DNA from: Spisula solida
Taxonomy: Eukaryota; Mollusca; Bivalvia; Venerida; Mactridae
Reading direction: 5' to 3'
DNA length: 64,000 nt
Assembly: GCA_947247005.1 (NCBI GenBank)
Contig: OX365945.1
Location: forward strand, 33,100,551-33,164,550
The notes beneath the pieces were generated by a model, which did not search any database, was not told the origin of the DNA, and worked only from the letters and a program-made list of their open reading frames with translations. Of the stretch, positions 1 through 13,300 are shown in pieces. Made by a program: the position numbers and the translations under genes. Numbering within the stretch: the stretch's first letter is position 1; every line of letters starts with the position of its first letter.

Positions 1-1212
1 TCTAACATTTCTTCATTAACATTAATCCTCTTATTCTTACATTAACACTTAATCGACACTTTGTTAGGTAGGTTAAATATAACTGTTGTATAAGATTTAA
101 TAAAATAAAAAATCTAATGAAACATGCCAAGTTTGAGCATTGACTTTTAACACCAATCTGCAATTATTTTATTATATTATTAAGGTCAGTAGAACAACAA
201 GGTAATAAAGGACACTGTACTTTATATGAGACAATTAGTTTTCAGATTGCTGTCCAAAGGTAGTTTAAATACTGCTTGTTAAATAAAGCGGACAGTTGAC
301 TTATCTGGTGTCTGGGGTAATAACCAGAATTAACCTATAGTCCAACAAGTCCTCATAACTTGCCCACTTCAATCAACCAGTTTTTCAACCAAGATGTTCA
401 GAATGAGGGTCATAGGTTATCAAGTATATAGAAAATAGAAGGGTTTTGTAACAAAAACATATGTCTTCATCAAAGAGTTATAACTCTGAGAAAAATAATC
501 TGACCTAAAAAACCTGACAATGTTGTATTATGCAACTAGGCTTGGTACCAACTATTCATGAGAAGTTTTTTAGGGTTGTAACTGGTGGTTTAGAAAAACA
601 TGCGCAGACAAACTTTGTAACACCAAGTACAAAATCAATATGTGTCTCCCCAACCGTATGTATATTTGGAGACATAATAAGAAAGCAAACTTGAATTAAG
701 GGGTTCGCAATAAAATTTTGGGCTTGCTATATCATCGGTATAAGGTAGAACAATAGAAGATGTATGATAATTATTGATGCAGCTACAAATAAAGGACAAA
801 GATTGCTTTAGTCGCAAAATATAGATCATGTTACAATAACTTTGCTATAACACTGTCAGACTGTACCTTTGTACCAATTTCATAATGGCTTAATTTTCAA
901 ACTTAAATACATGAAAATATTGGATAAGGCAATACAATATATTATTGTGGTTCCGGTAACCATACCTGTATACATTAATTTAATACCCCTACACCAAACA
1001 TATTACTGGCATTTTTCTAGAAGTCACAGTGGATAGTTTATTTGCCAGTGCATAAAAGTCAATAAAATAATTTTAAAACATAAAATATTTTCCTATCAAC
1101 CCGATTTTTCAGCAAGTTACCAGAACCACAATATTAATATGTTATGGCTTTAACTATTTAAAACATGTCCCAGGAACATCAATACCAGGAACATCAATAA
1201 AGTGTTTCCTAC
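1..1212. other. Intron downstream of exon 20, continuing off window
   Basis: No coding block of the MAPKBP1 family was found here. It holds one copy of the 'ggccataactc'-type dispersed repeat (about 440-675). The next exon of the gene must lie beyond position 1. Confidence 0.6.
440..675 (+). repeat. Dispersed 'ggccataactc' repeat, full-length copy
   Basis: The order of motifs (caaaaacatatgtct, taactctgagaaaaat, caactaggcttggtacca, gcagacaaactttgtaacac) is shared with 8,080-8,310, 27,848-27,975, 53,050-53,170 and 56,280-56,540, all in plus orientation. Confidence 0.75.
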
Positions 1213-1357
1213 CTCCATACACATCCACTGACTTTCCATCCTGGGTCTTAATGGTAGGGCCTTGTCCTTCAGCCCTTTGTGCCCACCGACCTCGGGGTGC
1301 AGGGCCTGGTTCAGATTCCTCGGTACTAGCTTTATTTTCTGTTCCCTCACCATCAAA
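1213..1357 (-). CDS. MAPKBP1: Coding exon 20 (residues 809-856), last exon in window
   Basis: It encodes [11 protein letters not shown], an acidic stretch, then [20 protein letters not shown]. GRWAxRAxxxxxKT corresponds to the vertebrate GRWAERA motif in the C-terminal linker. The exon ends with a single G before GTAGGA, so a further exon must follow to the left of position 1. Confidence 0.9.
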
Positions 1358-4300
1358 CTGAAACCATACAATCAGGTAAATTACTAAAAATCACTTTTTA
1401 ATAATAAAATCAGTCACAACTTTTGAAATTTATTTATATTTCATAACAGACATGTTTGGAAAACTCCTTTCCTTCTTCAGTGTGATTTATATACCTACAA
1501 CTCACTTTACAATTTATTACCTACTCCTATGTAGGGGTTGGGGTCATGATGGTGAAAAAGTAGGCAAAGTATCAAAGCAATATGTCAATGGACTTTGAAG
1601 ATATAAGTGATTAAAAAACTTGTATTTTGAGAATTTGAATAAAGAACGTCCTTAGCAGATTTATAAATTCCAAGTTCCAGGTTAAAGGATAGGCCTTCAG
1701 GTACGAAAAGTATATTTACCCGGTACATTGATATATGAATTTGTAAGTAACTTAACTTGGCAATAATAGCAAATATCAGAGGTCATGCATACAAGGTGCG
1801 TACAGACTTCCAAACCTGAAATTCCCTGATTTGTATTCATTTTTCTTAATATCAAATCTAATCATATCAACGACAAGTAAGTACAGTCACATCAATAAAG
1901 TATATACAGTACAGCTGGTTATTTCTGATTTGGGCCTAAAACCGGTCTAGCTTTTATTTCTGCGTTTTTTATTTCTGCGCCCTGCGAGAAAATCGGTAAT
2001 TATTTTTTTGCAGTTCTTATAAACTGGAAATAAATTCTGTACATGGAAAGTAACTACCGCATCAACGACGGCATTTTTATGACTCAAATGTCTATCGTTG
2101 TCTTCAGATATGTATTGGTGACATTATAAGTTACATGTATAGTCCGCATTTCTTAATTAACCATCTCTATAACAGCTATACCCAATAGCCCAGATAATGC
2201 ACTTTACCCATCTCGAATAATTATGGTCATTTCTTTGCATTCCCGTATATCTATTCATCTTTTTCGTCTATATGAACATAAATGGTACAGTTAAAATTTT
2301 CAACTTGCCACATTGTAAATTGTATTGGCAATAAACATACTCTATGTTTTTCTCAAATAACATATTGAAGTTGAAGTTTAAAGTATCTCAAAATGCTTAT
2401 TTCGCAGTGTTTGACCCGATAATGATGAATGTTATAAACTAGTCAAACTTTACATAAACGTGTAAATTACATTGATTCATTGTTAAACAAACAAAGACAG
2501 TCGAACACAATGTATGAATAACATGACAATAGACAACAAAGTTGGGGGATACAAATTAAATGTATATTATTTTCTGCAGAAACGATTATTCTAGATTGGT
2601 AGGCCCACTGTATAGAGCATAATTGACCAATCACTATTAAATCAATATTACCTTTTTCTGGGCCCAGCCCGGGAGATGACTAATACTGAATCTGAAGTCT
2701 GCATTCTCTTTGGAAGGGGATTCTCTGTCGTTATAATATGCTGGATACATTTCCTTCAGAACACGTTCTGGGCTTAAAAATTCTCTGTCTGGGTCGAATA
2801 CGGCATCTATCATATCTTGGCTTATAGTGTCCATAGCCTGTGGTCTGTAATACATGATGTGTGCAAATTCAATGTGCCACTTAAACTGTTTTCATTGATT
2901 CTAGACTTATAATATCAAAACCGGAAAAAAAGACAGTCCAGTATAACCTCTCTAGAGCAACACCCTTTGGGGGCTGCAAATATTGGCCTTTGTTTAGAGG
3001 TTGCACTACATATTTTATAGTAAATTTTGGCTAAGGAAAATCTTGAAGGTAAGATGTTGTTACAGAGAAGTTGTTGCTCGACAGAGGGCTGCTCTGGAGA
3101 GGTTGTATTGTATTACAAGCAAGGCCATATCATGACATTCAAATGTGTCATATTATCTTATATTTCAACTCCAGCTATCTCCCTTACAATAATTTTCATC
3201 AAGTGATAAGTTTATTTATTTATTCGAATATAATGCTGTTTCTCATCAAATTTTAGTTATATACAGCAGCCAATTCACCTAACCAGCTAATAGAAAATGT
3301 CGTAACAGTAGAACAAGAAATGGTTGTAAAACACAAATGGCAGCCCAAAAGTCCGAAATGGTGACCTTGACCTTTGACATACTGAGGGGTCATCTACTGT
3401 TGATGACCAACTACCATGTTAAGTTTGAAGATCCTAGAGTTATGGAAACCATTTGGTCTATCGATCAACCGACAGACAGGCTTATCGACATGTGCAAATG
3501 AAAAAATATACCCCCTCATCAAAGATTGGGGGCATAAAAAGTACTTGGAACAGTTTCATTTTAGAAACTTACTTGATTCCACCATTAGGTAACTGCGGAT
3601 TGATATGACCGATATCTTTCATTCTACTCTGCATCTGGCTCGTCATATCTTGTGGTAATCTCCATACAAATATGCATCTACAACATCAATAGACATAACA
3701 TTATACTAACTACAACTTTTCAAACCAATTTAAGATTTCTAATTTTAAAATACATGTATATTCAAGATTTCACTTTTTGGAATAGATTGAAGTTATCACA
3801 TTTTGAAATATGTTCAAGATTTAACATTTTGAAATATTAAAGACATCAAATTTTGAAATATATTCAAGATTTCACTTTTTGAAGATTTCACAATTTAAAA
3901 TATATTCAGGATATCACATATTGAAATATTCAAGATATGACATATTGAAATATAATCAAGATTTCAAATGATTTCTTCATGAATTCACAATTTCACATTC
4001 TTTGTTAAAATTCATTACACATTTTTTCAAGAATTAATAATTTCACAAATTCCATTGCACCTTTTGAACATCACGAGTATGAGATATAATCCAGTGTAAA
4101 TGTTGTAATACAATGAAAACAAGTCACTAAGAATTGCAAGCAATACAGTAAGCCCCCTACCGGTTTAAGCCATGATCATCATAGATTTTTTCAATGTTTC
4201 TGTTGCCATGGCAACCACAATTTTTGTCAGAATAAAAAAATAAATAAACATGCATAATCTCCTTATTTGCCTCTATCCACATACCAAGTTTCATAAACCT

Positions 4301-7300
4301 AGCTTGGAAACTGCGTTATGTCAGGATCCAGATTTTTGATGGACGAACGGACCGACCGACTGACGGACAGATGGAGGGCAAACCTCTAGTCCCTCCAGGT
4401 GAAAACCAGTAGGGGACTAATTAGACACTAAGACCACGGCCACGATTCCAGCATTAAATTCATTAAGTCAAGTCACTAAAACATTTTCAACAAATCATCA
4501 AAACTAACCCGTCTCCCGAAGATGAAATCAAATGCCGTAAATCATTCATAAATCGAACATCAGTCGCTATCTCTGAATGCCCAAACATGGTGGCCTGTAA
4601 CTCTCCAGTGTAGAAGTCAATAATACACAGGTTTTTATCGCTACTACTTGTCACAGCGTAAGATCCAGACGGATCAAGTTTCATTTTTAACAGAACTCCA
4701 TCATCTGATAGCGACCCTTTATATTCTTTCTTCTTCTTTCCTGTTTTCACATTGTAGATTCTATAAAAGATAATATAATACCATGATTTATATTTTATTG
4801 GGCATTGTGGTGAGAAGGTATGTTATACGTAAATATTTGAAATACCTGTTAAAATAAATTTATTGTCCTCTCAATAGCCTAATGGTAGATTAACTAAACA
4901 AGAGCACCGCCTATGAGAGCTGGATGCTGGACTTTCTCGTACTTGATAATACCCTTGCTCATCTGTGAGTGAAATTCTAAGAGTAACAAGGGCAGATAAC
5001 TCTTTAAGTATAGGTCACAGGGTTACAAGCTTTGTCAGTATGGACTCCTCTTGTGATGGTGAATAACTATATTGAGTTTCAAGTCGATACCTTTGATCGT
5101 CTTTGAGAAAATGACTCTGACAATAAACTTAACCAACACACACGCACATGCATACGCACACGATTGGGTCACGACAATTGCTTGACTTTTTTTCTTTGAA
5201 AATCAAGCTAAAAATCAGCGTTAGAAATTTCAAAATGACCATAACCTAGTCAATACTATGAACTTTTTCATAAAATAACTTTTTAAGTTGAAGTTCATTC
5301 TTTCTAGTTGAGCAAATCATGGATTACGATACATACCTCACACTTCTATCCTGGCAAGCTATGGCAGTAAATTTCTGTGTAGGTTCTACATCCATATCGT
5401 ATAATGTCATTTTCTCTACTTGATGTGTGGCAAGGGTAAACTGGAACTCAGGGTCCTATAACACAGAATTAAATATATTCTGATAAATACTGTACAAGGC
5501 TTTTACTACTGAGATAATATAACTATATCAACATAGTATATTTGTGTCAGTCAAAGAATATGCCTCAGAAAAAACAAGCGATTTCAAAATCTAGTAAGAA
5601 ACGTCAAAGTTACAGAGCGGACACAATTTTTTTAACAGACCAACCAACTGACCAACCAACCAACATGGTGACTCCAAAATACTGCCTTTAAACTTTGTTT
5701 GCGAGGAATAAAGGTATCAGTCTAATGCACCCTGGTACCAATAAAAGGTGGAACTCTATACAGATGACAAAACATCAGGGGAGGTAAGAATGTCTTCTGA
5801 ACATCATGGAAATAATGTCATTATACAGTTACCTCCCCTCCCCTGCATCTATATTGTTTACATATTTACATCAAGATAAAAAATGATGCATGTGGACCAT
5901 CAGGAATGCAGTATCGATATTAATTAAAACAAGTCGAAATGACTATAAATAAAGTGCAATACCTGTTGTAGATTTCTAAACAATATAGATTTGTCAGCAC
6001 CACATGTGATCATCTTGAACTGCTCGTCATTGTTGACGAACTTGACAGCTGATATTGACGATGAATGGTCAGATAATGTTTGTAACAATCCATACTGTTG
6101 TTCCACATCAAACACGTGGATCAGTCTATCACGACTTGATGATGCCAACAACTTGGGGCCTATAAAACAACAACAATCATCATGATTTTTACTGATCACA
6201 TAAATACTGTGATGTTCCATGTGAGAGCAAATCACGCAACAATGTTCTCTAACATGTATGATAACAAAGGCTTTTCGGAAAACGTAATGTCGTTGGCTCG
6301 AATACGGTACTTCTGATGTTGTTTTAACTCGGTAACAATGGAAATGTGATGAATAGAATGTCACTCATTGTCATTGAGAACAACATTTCTTAAACCCGCT
6401 TAAAGCTCGCTTAATAACCTGTGGTTTACTAAACTCGTTTTAAGAAATGTTGATCTCCAAATATTATTGCTTTATTCCATTCACTTCCTATCAGCAGTAC
6501 AAAAATTATTTTGATACAACAATATACATGGGTCCAGTCCTACTGAGGCAGTCCTGAAAATTAGACACAATTCTGTTTCAATTGCAATTTGCACACATCC
6601 CTACCAAAACAATGTTTCAAACATTGTTCTATTGTTAAATTCAGCTTTAAAAACTTCAAATGACTATAACTTTGGTAATACTTTGATTTTATTCATCAAA
6701 TTACTTTTATTTTCTGAAGAAAAGATCATTATTTCTAGCGCATCAACTTCGGAATTCCGGAATTACAGGACCCCTGATATAACTAACAGTTTTCAGAATT
6801 ATCCTGGAATTATAGGACTACTGAATATATTATACACGTCATCTCCATACTGGCTACTTGAAAATTATCCGTCACTGACACCAATAATGTATCTTTATTA
6901 ATTTTAGGTAAAAATTGGAATGTGTCAATATATAGTAGATGTACCAAATAATGTTGCTATCGAGAACTGGGTAAATATAACATACCATTCTTCCAGTTAG
7001 AGTATTCCAGACATAACACCTCAGATTCATGAGCTTCTATCTGTTTGATCTCGATCAGTCGATCTAACTCATGGATCCTTAAATATAACACATGATTATG
7101 TTTACTATCCCTATAGTAACAGATTTAACAAGACAGGGGCACTGCAATGAGGAACAATACTCCCAAAGGCAGTTGTGTTAACGCTTTGGAGGGGTTTAGA
7201 AGTTAAAAGAAGCAGGATTCGATAAATCTACTCGTCTGCTAAGATTTTGGGGTTTTCTTCTTTGTCTATATTGTGTTTGTAAAAATATTTGTCAAGGCCT

Positions 7301-10300
7301 GATAAGTCATATGACCATTGACTCCCAAGTGTGACCTTGATCTTAGAGCCAGCTGCAACAAAATACTGCATGTCGTGACATAGTTGTCCCAATGTGGTAA
7401 ACATTTGCATCAGATTCCTTTGAAATTCTGCAAGGTTAGAGGACAAGAAATTGCTTGAGCTGCCCTCAAGAGCAACAACCTCTCTTCAGTAACCACTTTC
7501 GTTTTTAACCTCTCCAGAGCGAGAACTTCTGCACAACACCCAAATTTTGTGTTTCCCAAAGGGTATTGCTCAAGAGAGGTTGTACTGTACTGTTTTTGCA
7601 TATAACAGTGGTTCTACTGAGGCAAAATACCCAATCCTGAGAACAAGTCGCACGTCTGCTTCGAGTGTCATTAGCACACAACCCAAACCAAAACTCAGTT
7701 CAAACTTTGTTCTAGTGTTAAAATTCAGCTGATGAAACTTCAAATGACCATGACTTTGTTAATTTGAATGGTTTCATCAAATAACTTCTATTTTCTGCAG
7801 AAAAGCTCATTTTTTCTAGCGCATCAACTTCGGAATTCCGGAATTACAGGACCCCTGATATAACTAACAGTTTGTACCTGACATTTCCTTGCCTGTCACC
7901 AGAAGCTAAGTGTTGACCATCTGGACTGACACGTATAGATCGTATACCATTCTTATCATCATAGTTTGTATCTGTCTTATCTGTAGCACCAGCTGGAATA
8001 ATAATATACAATATATTATATACATGTAAAGAAACATTTCACAACAAAAACTATCCCAAACAGTCTGAAACTAAACTAGAAAGTTTTTTGACACAAAAAC
8101 GTTTGTCTCCTACAAACATCGGCTAAAATCAGCTGACCAAATATTCCTGACAATATGCATAACAAGGTTTGGTACCATGACTTTGTATTCATGTGAAGTT
8201 TTAATGAAATCGGACCAATGGTTAAGAAAAACTAGAGTGGACAAACTTTGAAAGATTTATCCAGACATCCAGCATAAAATCAAATTGTCTCCCCTACAAT
8301 ATGTGGTGTCCCTTGTAGATATCCAAACATTTAAACTGAGTGTTGGCCAATCTGAATACTGGCTCACAAGCCTGAAGAGATAACAGTAGGACTTTTGGAC
8401 GATACTAAACAATTCATCATCATACATATGAGTACAATGAAAAACTACCAGTTATTACACATCAGGACAAATAAAATTGAATATGTACTGTAAACAGACA
8501 TTTTCGCAAGGTTTAAATTTCGCTATTTTGTTACACTGAAGTAGTTTGGGTGGTTTAAATGTTTGTGACTTTCAAACGTCAGAAAAAACTACCGGTATAT
8601 CCTACATTGTGCTACGAATGTTTCAGTTCATGAGTACACATTTTCGCAAAATATCGAATTAATCCCTCATTTTTTTCTGATTTTACACTTCATTCTAACA
8701 AGAACACCACCTAAGAGTGCTGGACGCTCGACTTTTTCATACATTGTAGTACCCTTGCTCATCTGTGAGTAAAATTGTAAGATTAACAAGTACAGGTAAC
8801 ACATAAATATAGGTCACAGGGTTACTAGCATTGTTAGTATGGACTCCCCTTGTGATGATCAATAACTATGTTGAGTTTCAAGTGGATACGTTTAATAGTC
8901 TTTGAGAAAATGACTCTAACAATCAACTTAAACAACGCAGACGCTGCTGCAGACGATCCCGTCACGACAATAGCTTGACATTTTTCTCTCGAAAAGTCGA
9001 GCTAATAATAGAAAAATACAGTTTTGTACAAACTTACAAGGATTATAGTCTATATCACACAGGGAAGTTAAACTTGGATCCATGTACATTATTTTCAACA
9101 AATCCTGAAACAGAAAAACATATGATTAAACACTTGATCTATAGGGTAGTACAGTAATGATAGGGACAATACATACAATTATAAAACCTGTACGGCAGTA
9201 AAATTGTTTGTGTTGTATAAAATCAGGGGAATGCCAAACTCTGAACTTAAGATGCAAGTCTGTTTTGGGTGCCATAAGCACACATTCCTACATTAAAATT
9301 CAGTTTCCAACATTGTTCTATGTGACAACAATAACTTGTGAGATATCAAAGAGATATTGAGAAGTCTATACAACGGGACCTAACTCTGTATAGCATCAGT
9401 TGATATAGTCTAACAATTTACACAAAATATATCTGAATAATAGTGACAGACATAAGATCATTCTACCTCACACAGTGCGGTTCACACTATTACACAACAA
9501 ACAAGACAGCAAATTACTCCAACCACTGAGAAAACTTCCACCAAAATGAGAGAAAATATTAGGGATGATCACACAGTAGACTTGTGAGGCTGGAAGGAGG
9601 GATGACCACAAAATACAACCAACATTTAGATTAGAAAGTCACCCAACTATACTACTACACAAACTGAGAAAAACTTTTAATTATTTATATGTTCCTATGA
9701 TGAGTGTTTTAATAGAATATTAATCTAAGAAATGCATAATGCATCATTTACTAAATATTGTAGAGAGAATAAAACCCTTGATTACAGATTAAGATGTCTC
9801 TGGTTCGAATCACGGCTGGGGCACTTGGTCAACACTTTTCATTGTTTCCCATCTAACTTGAGATGAACTGGTTGGTAACCCAGAGGTAGTCTCACATGTA
9901 ATAGTGCTGTACTCAGGGCACATCAAAGAACCAAGGAGTCTATTATGAAAGAGCTAGGGCATTGAACCCAGGTGCCTTGTATCAAACCACTGTCTTTTCT
10001 CTCCAAGTCTGTCATTGGCCGATCTGGCAGGTAAATGACCACGCACTTACGACTCACTCAGTCAAACACAAATTTCAGAAACAGACTGTGACACCAAAGA
10101 TGGCCAAAGATAAATCAATGTTCCAGACTCATGTTTAGAAATGTGCATAGATGACAATTTTTTTAATAATCTGCAAACACACACTTAAGACAGAGAAACA
10201 GTAAACTGGCTTAGACCCATGTTCCAAATTGCAGATACTTACAATTATATGTGATTCCTTGCAGAGAAAAGTTTAAAACAAAATAAACATTTAAGGTAAA

Positions 10301-13300
10301 ACAGACAAAGCCATTGTACTATAGTTTAAACCTATCAGACCCGAGTACGTCATGAGTGGGCTTTTGACATAGAAAAGAAATTGTGTTTTTCATGAACTGC
10401 AAAGAGTAGGTGACAAGTAAGCAATGACAAATACTTCAGTGAGCTTAAGAAATAAATTGTGCAATATGGGTACTTTAGATTTGTGTTTGTATTAATTATA
10501 CCTTGAGTGTCTTCGTGATACTTCCCGCTTATTAAAAACATCCAGCCAGGGTTATAAATATAGAAATTATATCAGCTGTTAAATTACTACTATGCAAATA
10601 CAAGGTCGAGAGTCGTGTCAAATTCTCCGTACTATACCTTGCTATATATGCTATATTGTACGAATGTACAAGTAGATTTAATTTACATGCACTTAAATAA
10701 GCCCGCAAAATCACAGTTGGCATGAATTCTTTATCTGTTTAACAGACCAGGGGTGATATTCAATACTGATCTTACTTGACTTAAGGATAAGGTCAACCAA
10801 TCAGATCACACTGTATTAAATATTTGGTCAGTAACAGGCAATATGATTGGCTATCCTTATTCTTCTATTAAATAAGATCAATACTGAATACCACCCCAGA
10901 CCCCGGTAAGTACATTATTTCCATAGTTATAGTACTTACATGTGAGTATATATTGCTTTTATAGTTGGATGTTTCTGGCATATGTGGATCCAGATTCCAT
11001 ACACGTATAGTATCATCACTGGAACATGTGAAGAATGAATGTGGCGGAAGTATCGGCTGGGTACCAGACTCTAACGCAGGGTATACCTGAAATATATATC
11101 AGACGAGTCTACTTGCATTGACATCAGAATAGTTGTTAGCCAAAGAAAACACAATTGATTGACCAATAGACATTGAGAATACAGTACAAAGTCTTCTAAA
11201 TAAATTTGGAATTGATAGCACCAGTACAACATAATAATTCCACATTCTATTTTATGATATACAAAGATTTACAATATAACTAATGTATATAGTTTTGCTT
11301 TAGCATATATACTTGACATCTGTCACAAATATATTCCTCTCAATGATGACTTCCTAGCTCTAGAGTGATTGTATTGTAAACAAGTATAAAGAAGAATACA
11401 AACCTCAATACCATACACACATGAACTGTGATAGAGAAATGACCAAGCTTTTCCAATCTTCTTCAAGTCATGAACATCCCATATATACATACTATGATCG
11501 TTGTATATACATGTCAACTGTAATATATAGTATACATAAAATAAACATCTCTTACACAAGGGAGGCAATGCTAGTAGTCATGTGACAAATGGCAATGGAC
11601 TGCTTTCGGTAGCGCTTTGCAGTGCAATGGTCTGCTATCCGTGATATAATATAATTTTTACCCTACGTAGCTCTTTTTTTAAGCAAGCAGTTTCCCAGCA
11701 TAGCATTTTACCAATGTGATCTTATTTTGGGGAAACAGTAGAAACTGCCTAATCTGAACATGCTTCGGACTAAAAATTTCGGATTGAGAGGTTTCCGATT
11801 AGGAAGTTCCTATTGAAATCATTGAGTCAATCTCTTTATCAACTCCTCACTATATGCGACGCTACCCTGCAAGCTAGAATCTGACAATGACACTACATAA
11901 AACATCTTCTTAACCAGCCAATTAGCGTCTAGCTTTCATAATTTTGAAAGTGACATAGCGGCTATAAATGAACGTTTTAAAAGTAGTGGCTTTCTAAATT
12001 AAAAACTTTAGGGAATCCGTGCATGCTCGTGCAAAGTATTTTGAAGTACCAGAGAAAAGCGTGCACATTTGTCTGTTAGAATGAAGTCATAAACAATGAC
12101 AGCGTTGACACTGCAAAAACCTGTTTTTGTATCAAGTCATTTGTAAAAAGTGCTGCGATTGGCTGGCAGGTTACGAGCTAAATATAGCAACAATGGAAAA
12201 TCAGTATCCAAGAGAAGGCGAGTTTAAAGGGGTTATCTCAGACCTTACTTTCCTTGGAAGATAATGTACTTTAGTCAGATTGTCATTGAGTGAAGTTTTA
12301 CTGTATGAATAAATACTTAACACAAAGTCATTGTTTGATCGAATAATTATAAGTTATAGATTATCAATTACCTTGCAATGCTCGTGGTCATATCTAATAG
12401 CAAATACATCGGGATATTTCAAATCTCCATCTTTGGCACAATTCAACTGGCTAAAAATAAAATAAGTAACACAAGCTGATCAGTGATAAGTTACAAACTT
12501 AACATCAAACCTAGCAAACAACTTATGGATGTTCCAAAAGTACCGGTATGTAAAAAATCATTGAACATGTCAATTCGTGAATTCATTGATTTTTTTTTTC
12601 AAAATTCAAGAAATGAACATGATGACTGAGAAACAGTATGGACAGAACTGCAAGAAAAGTACAGGGATATTACTTAAGTAATGGACAAACAAGGTGGCAG
12701 CTTAATGATTCTAATTTTCATGGCAGAGTGGACTGATTAAGGCATTCCCTCAGATGCAGAAGGTTGATAGTTTGAATACCAATAGGAATATGAAAACATA
12801 AGTATTAAACACAATAAAAGGCTTTTGAGAGACTTTGATCACTCACTTGTCCCAATAGCTCACCTTGTAACTATGCAATAGGTGAGCTCAAAAAAGCATA
12901 CATTTAGGGCCTACTAAGCAGAATCTTTTCCATACCATTTGATTTGTATAGAAACACATGTACATTATACTGTTATTGACTTATGTTGAGGTGAATATGA
13001 AGAAGTTATATTGACCAATGACGAAACTAAACATCATATTCATTGAAACATAAGTCGACAACTGTTATATAATAATTATACCATACCAGACTCTTTTTGA
13101 ACTATAGTAGCTTCCAGTCTCTCTTCTGGAAAGTGTATGTAATAATGCTCTTCTTATGTATATGAATGAGAGAGTATTCACATATGAACAGCTTTAACTG
13201 GGTAACTTAGTGTGTATATATATATATGTATGAGCAGTATGAGCAGTTGTAGGCCAAATACGTTACGTCGTTTGGAACGTTATGTCGGAGGAAACGACGT

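Larger units (their letters stand above)
9105..10939. other. Intron 11 with SINE-like repeat and MITE
   Basis: It contains part of the gaattccgg-family repeat (9,230-9,320), a SINE-like element (9,762-10,075), a diverged dispersed repeat shared with 50,215-50,410 and 27,240-27,400, and a MITE (10,747-10,900). No coding sequence was recognised. Confidence 0.65.

Noticed and set aside
5600..5700. Run of 'accaacc' motifs as a regulatory cluster
   Set aside because: Similar runs end several dispersed repeats in this window, so it is most likely repeat sequence.
11747..12307. Possible TA/CAGT element starting cagtagaaactgcctaatct
   Set aside because: The left part resembles the CAGT-ended class, but the supposed right end (gttttactgta) matches for only a few bases.
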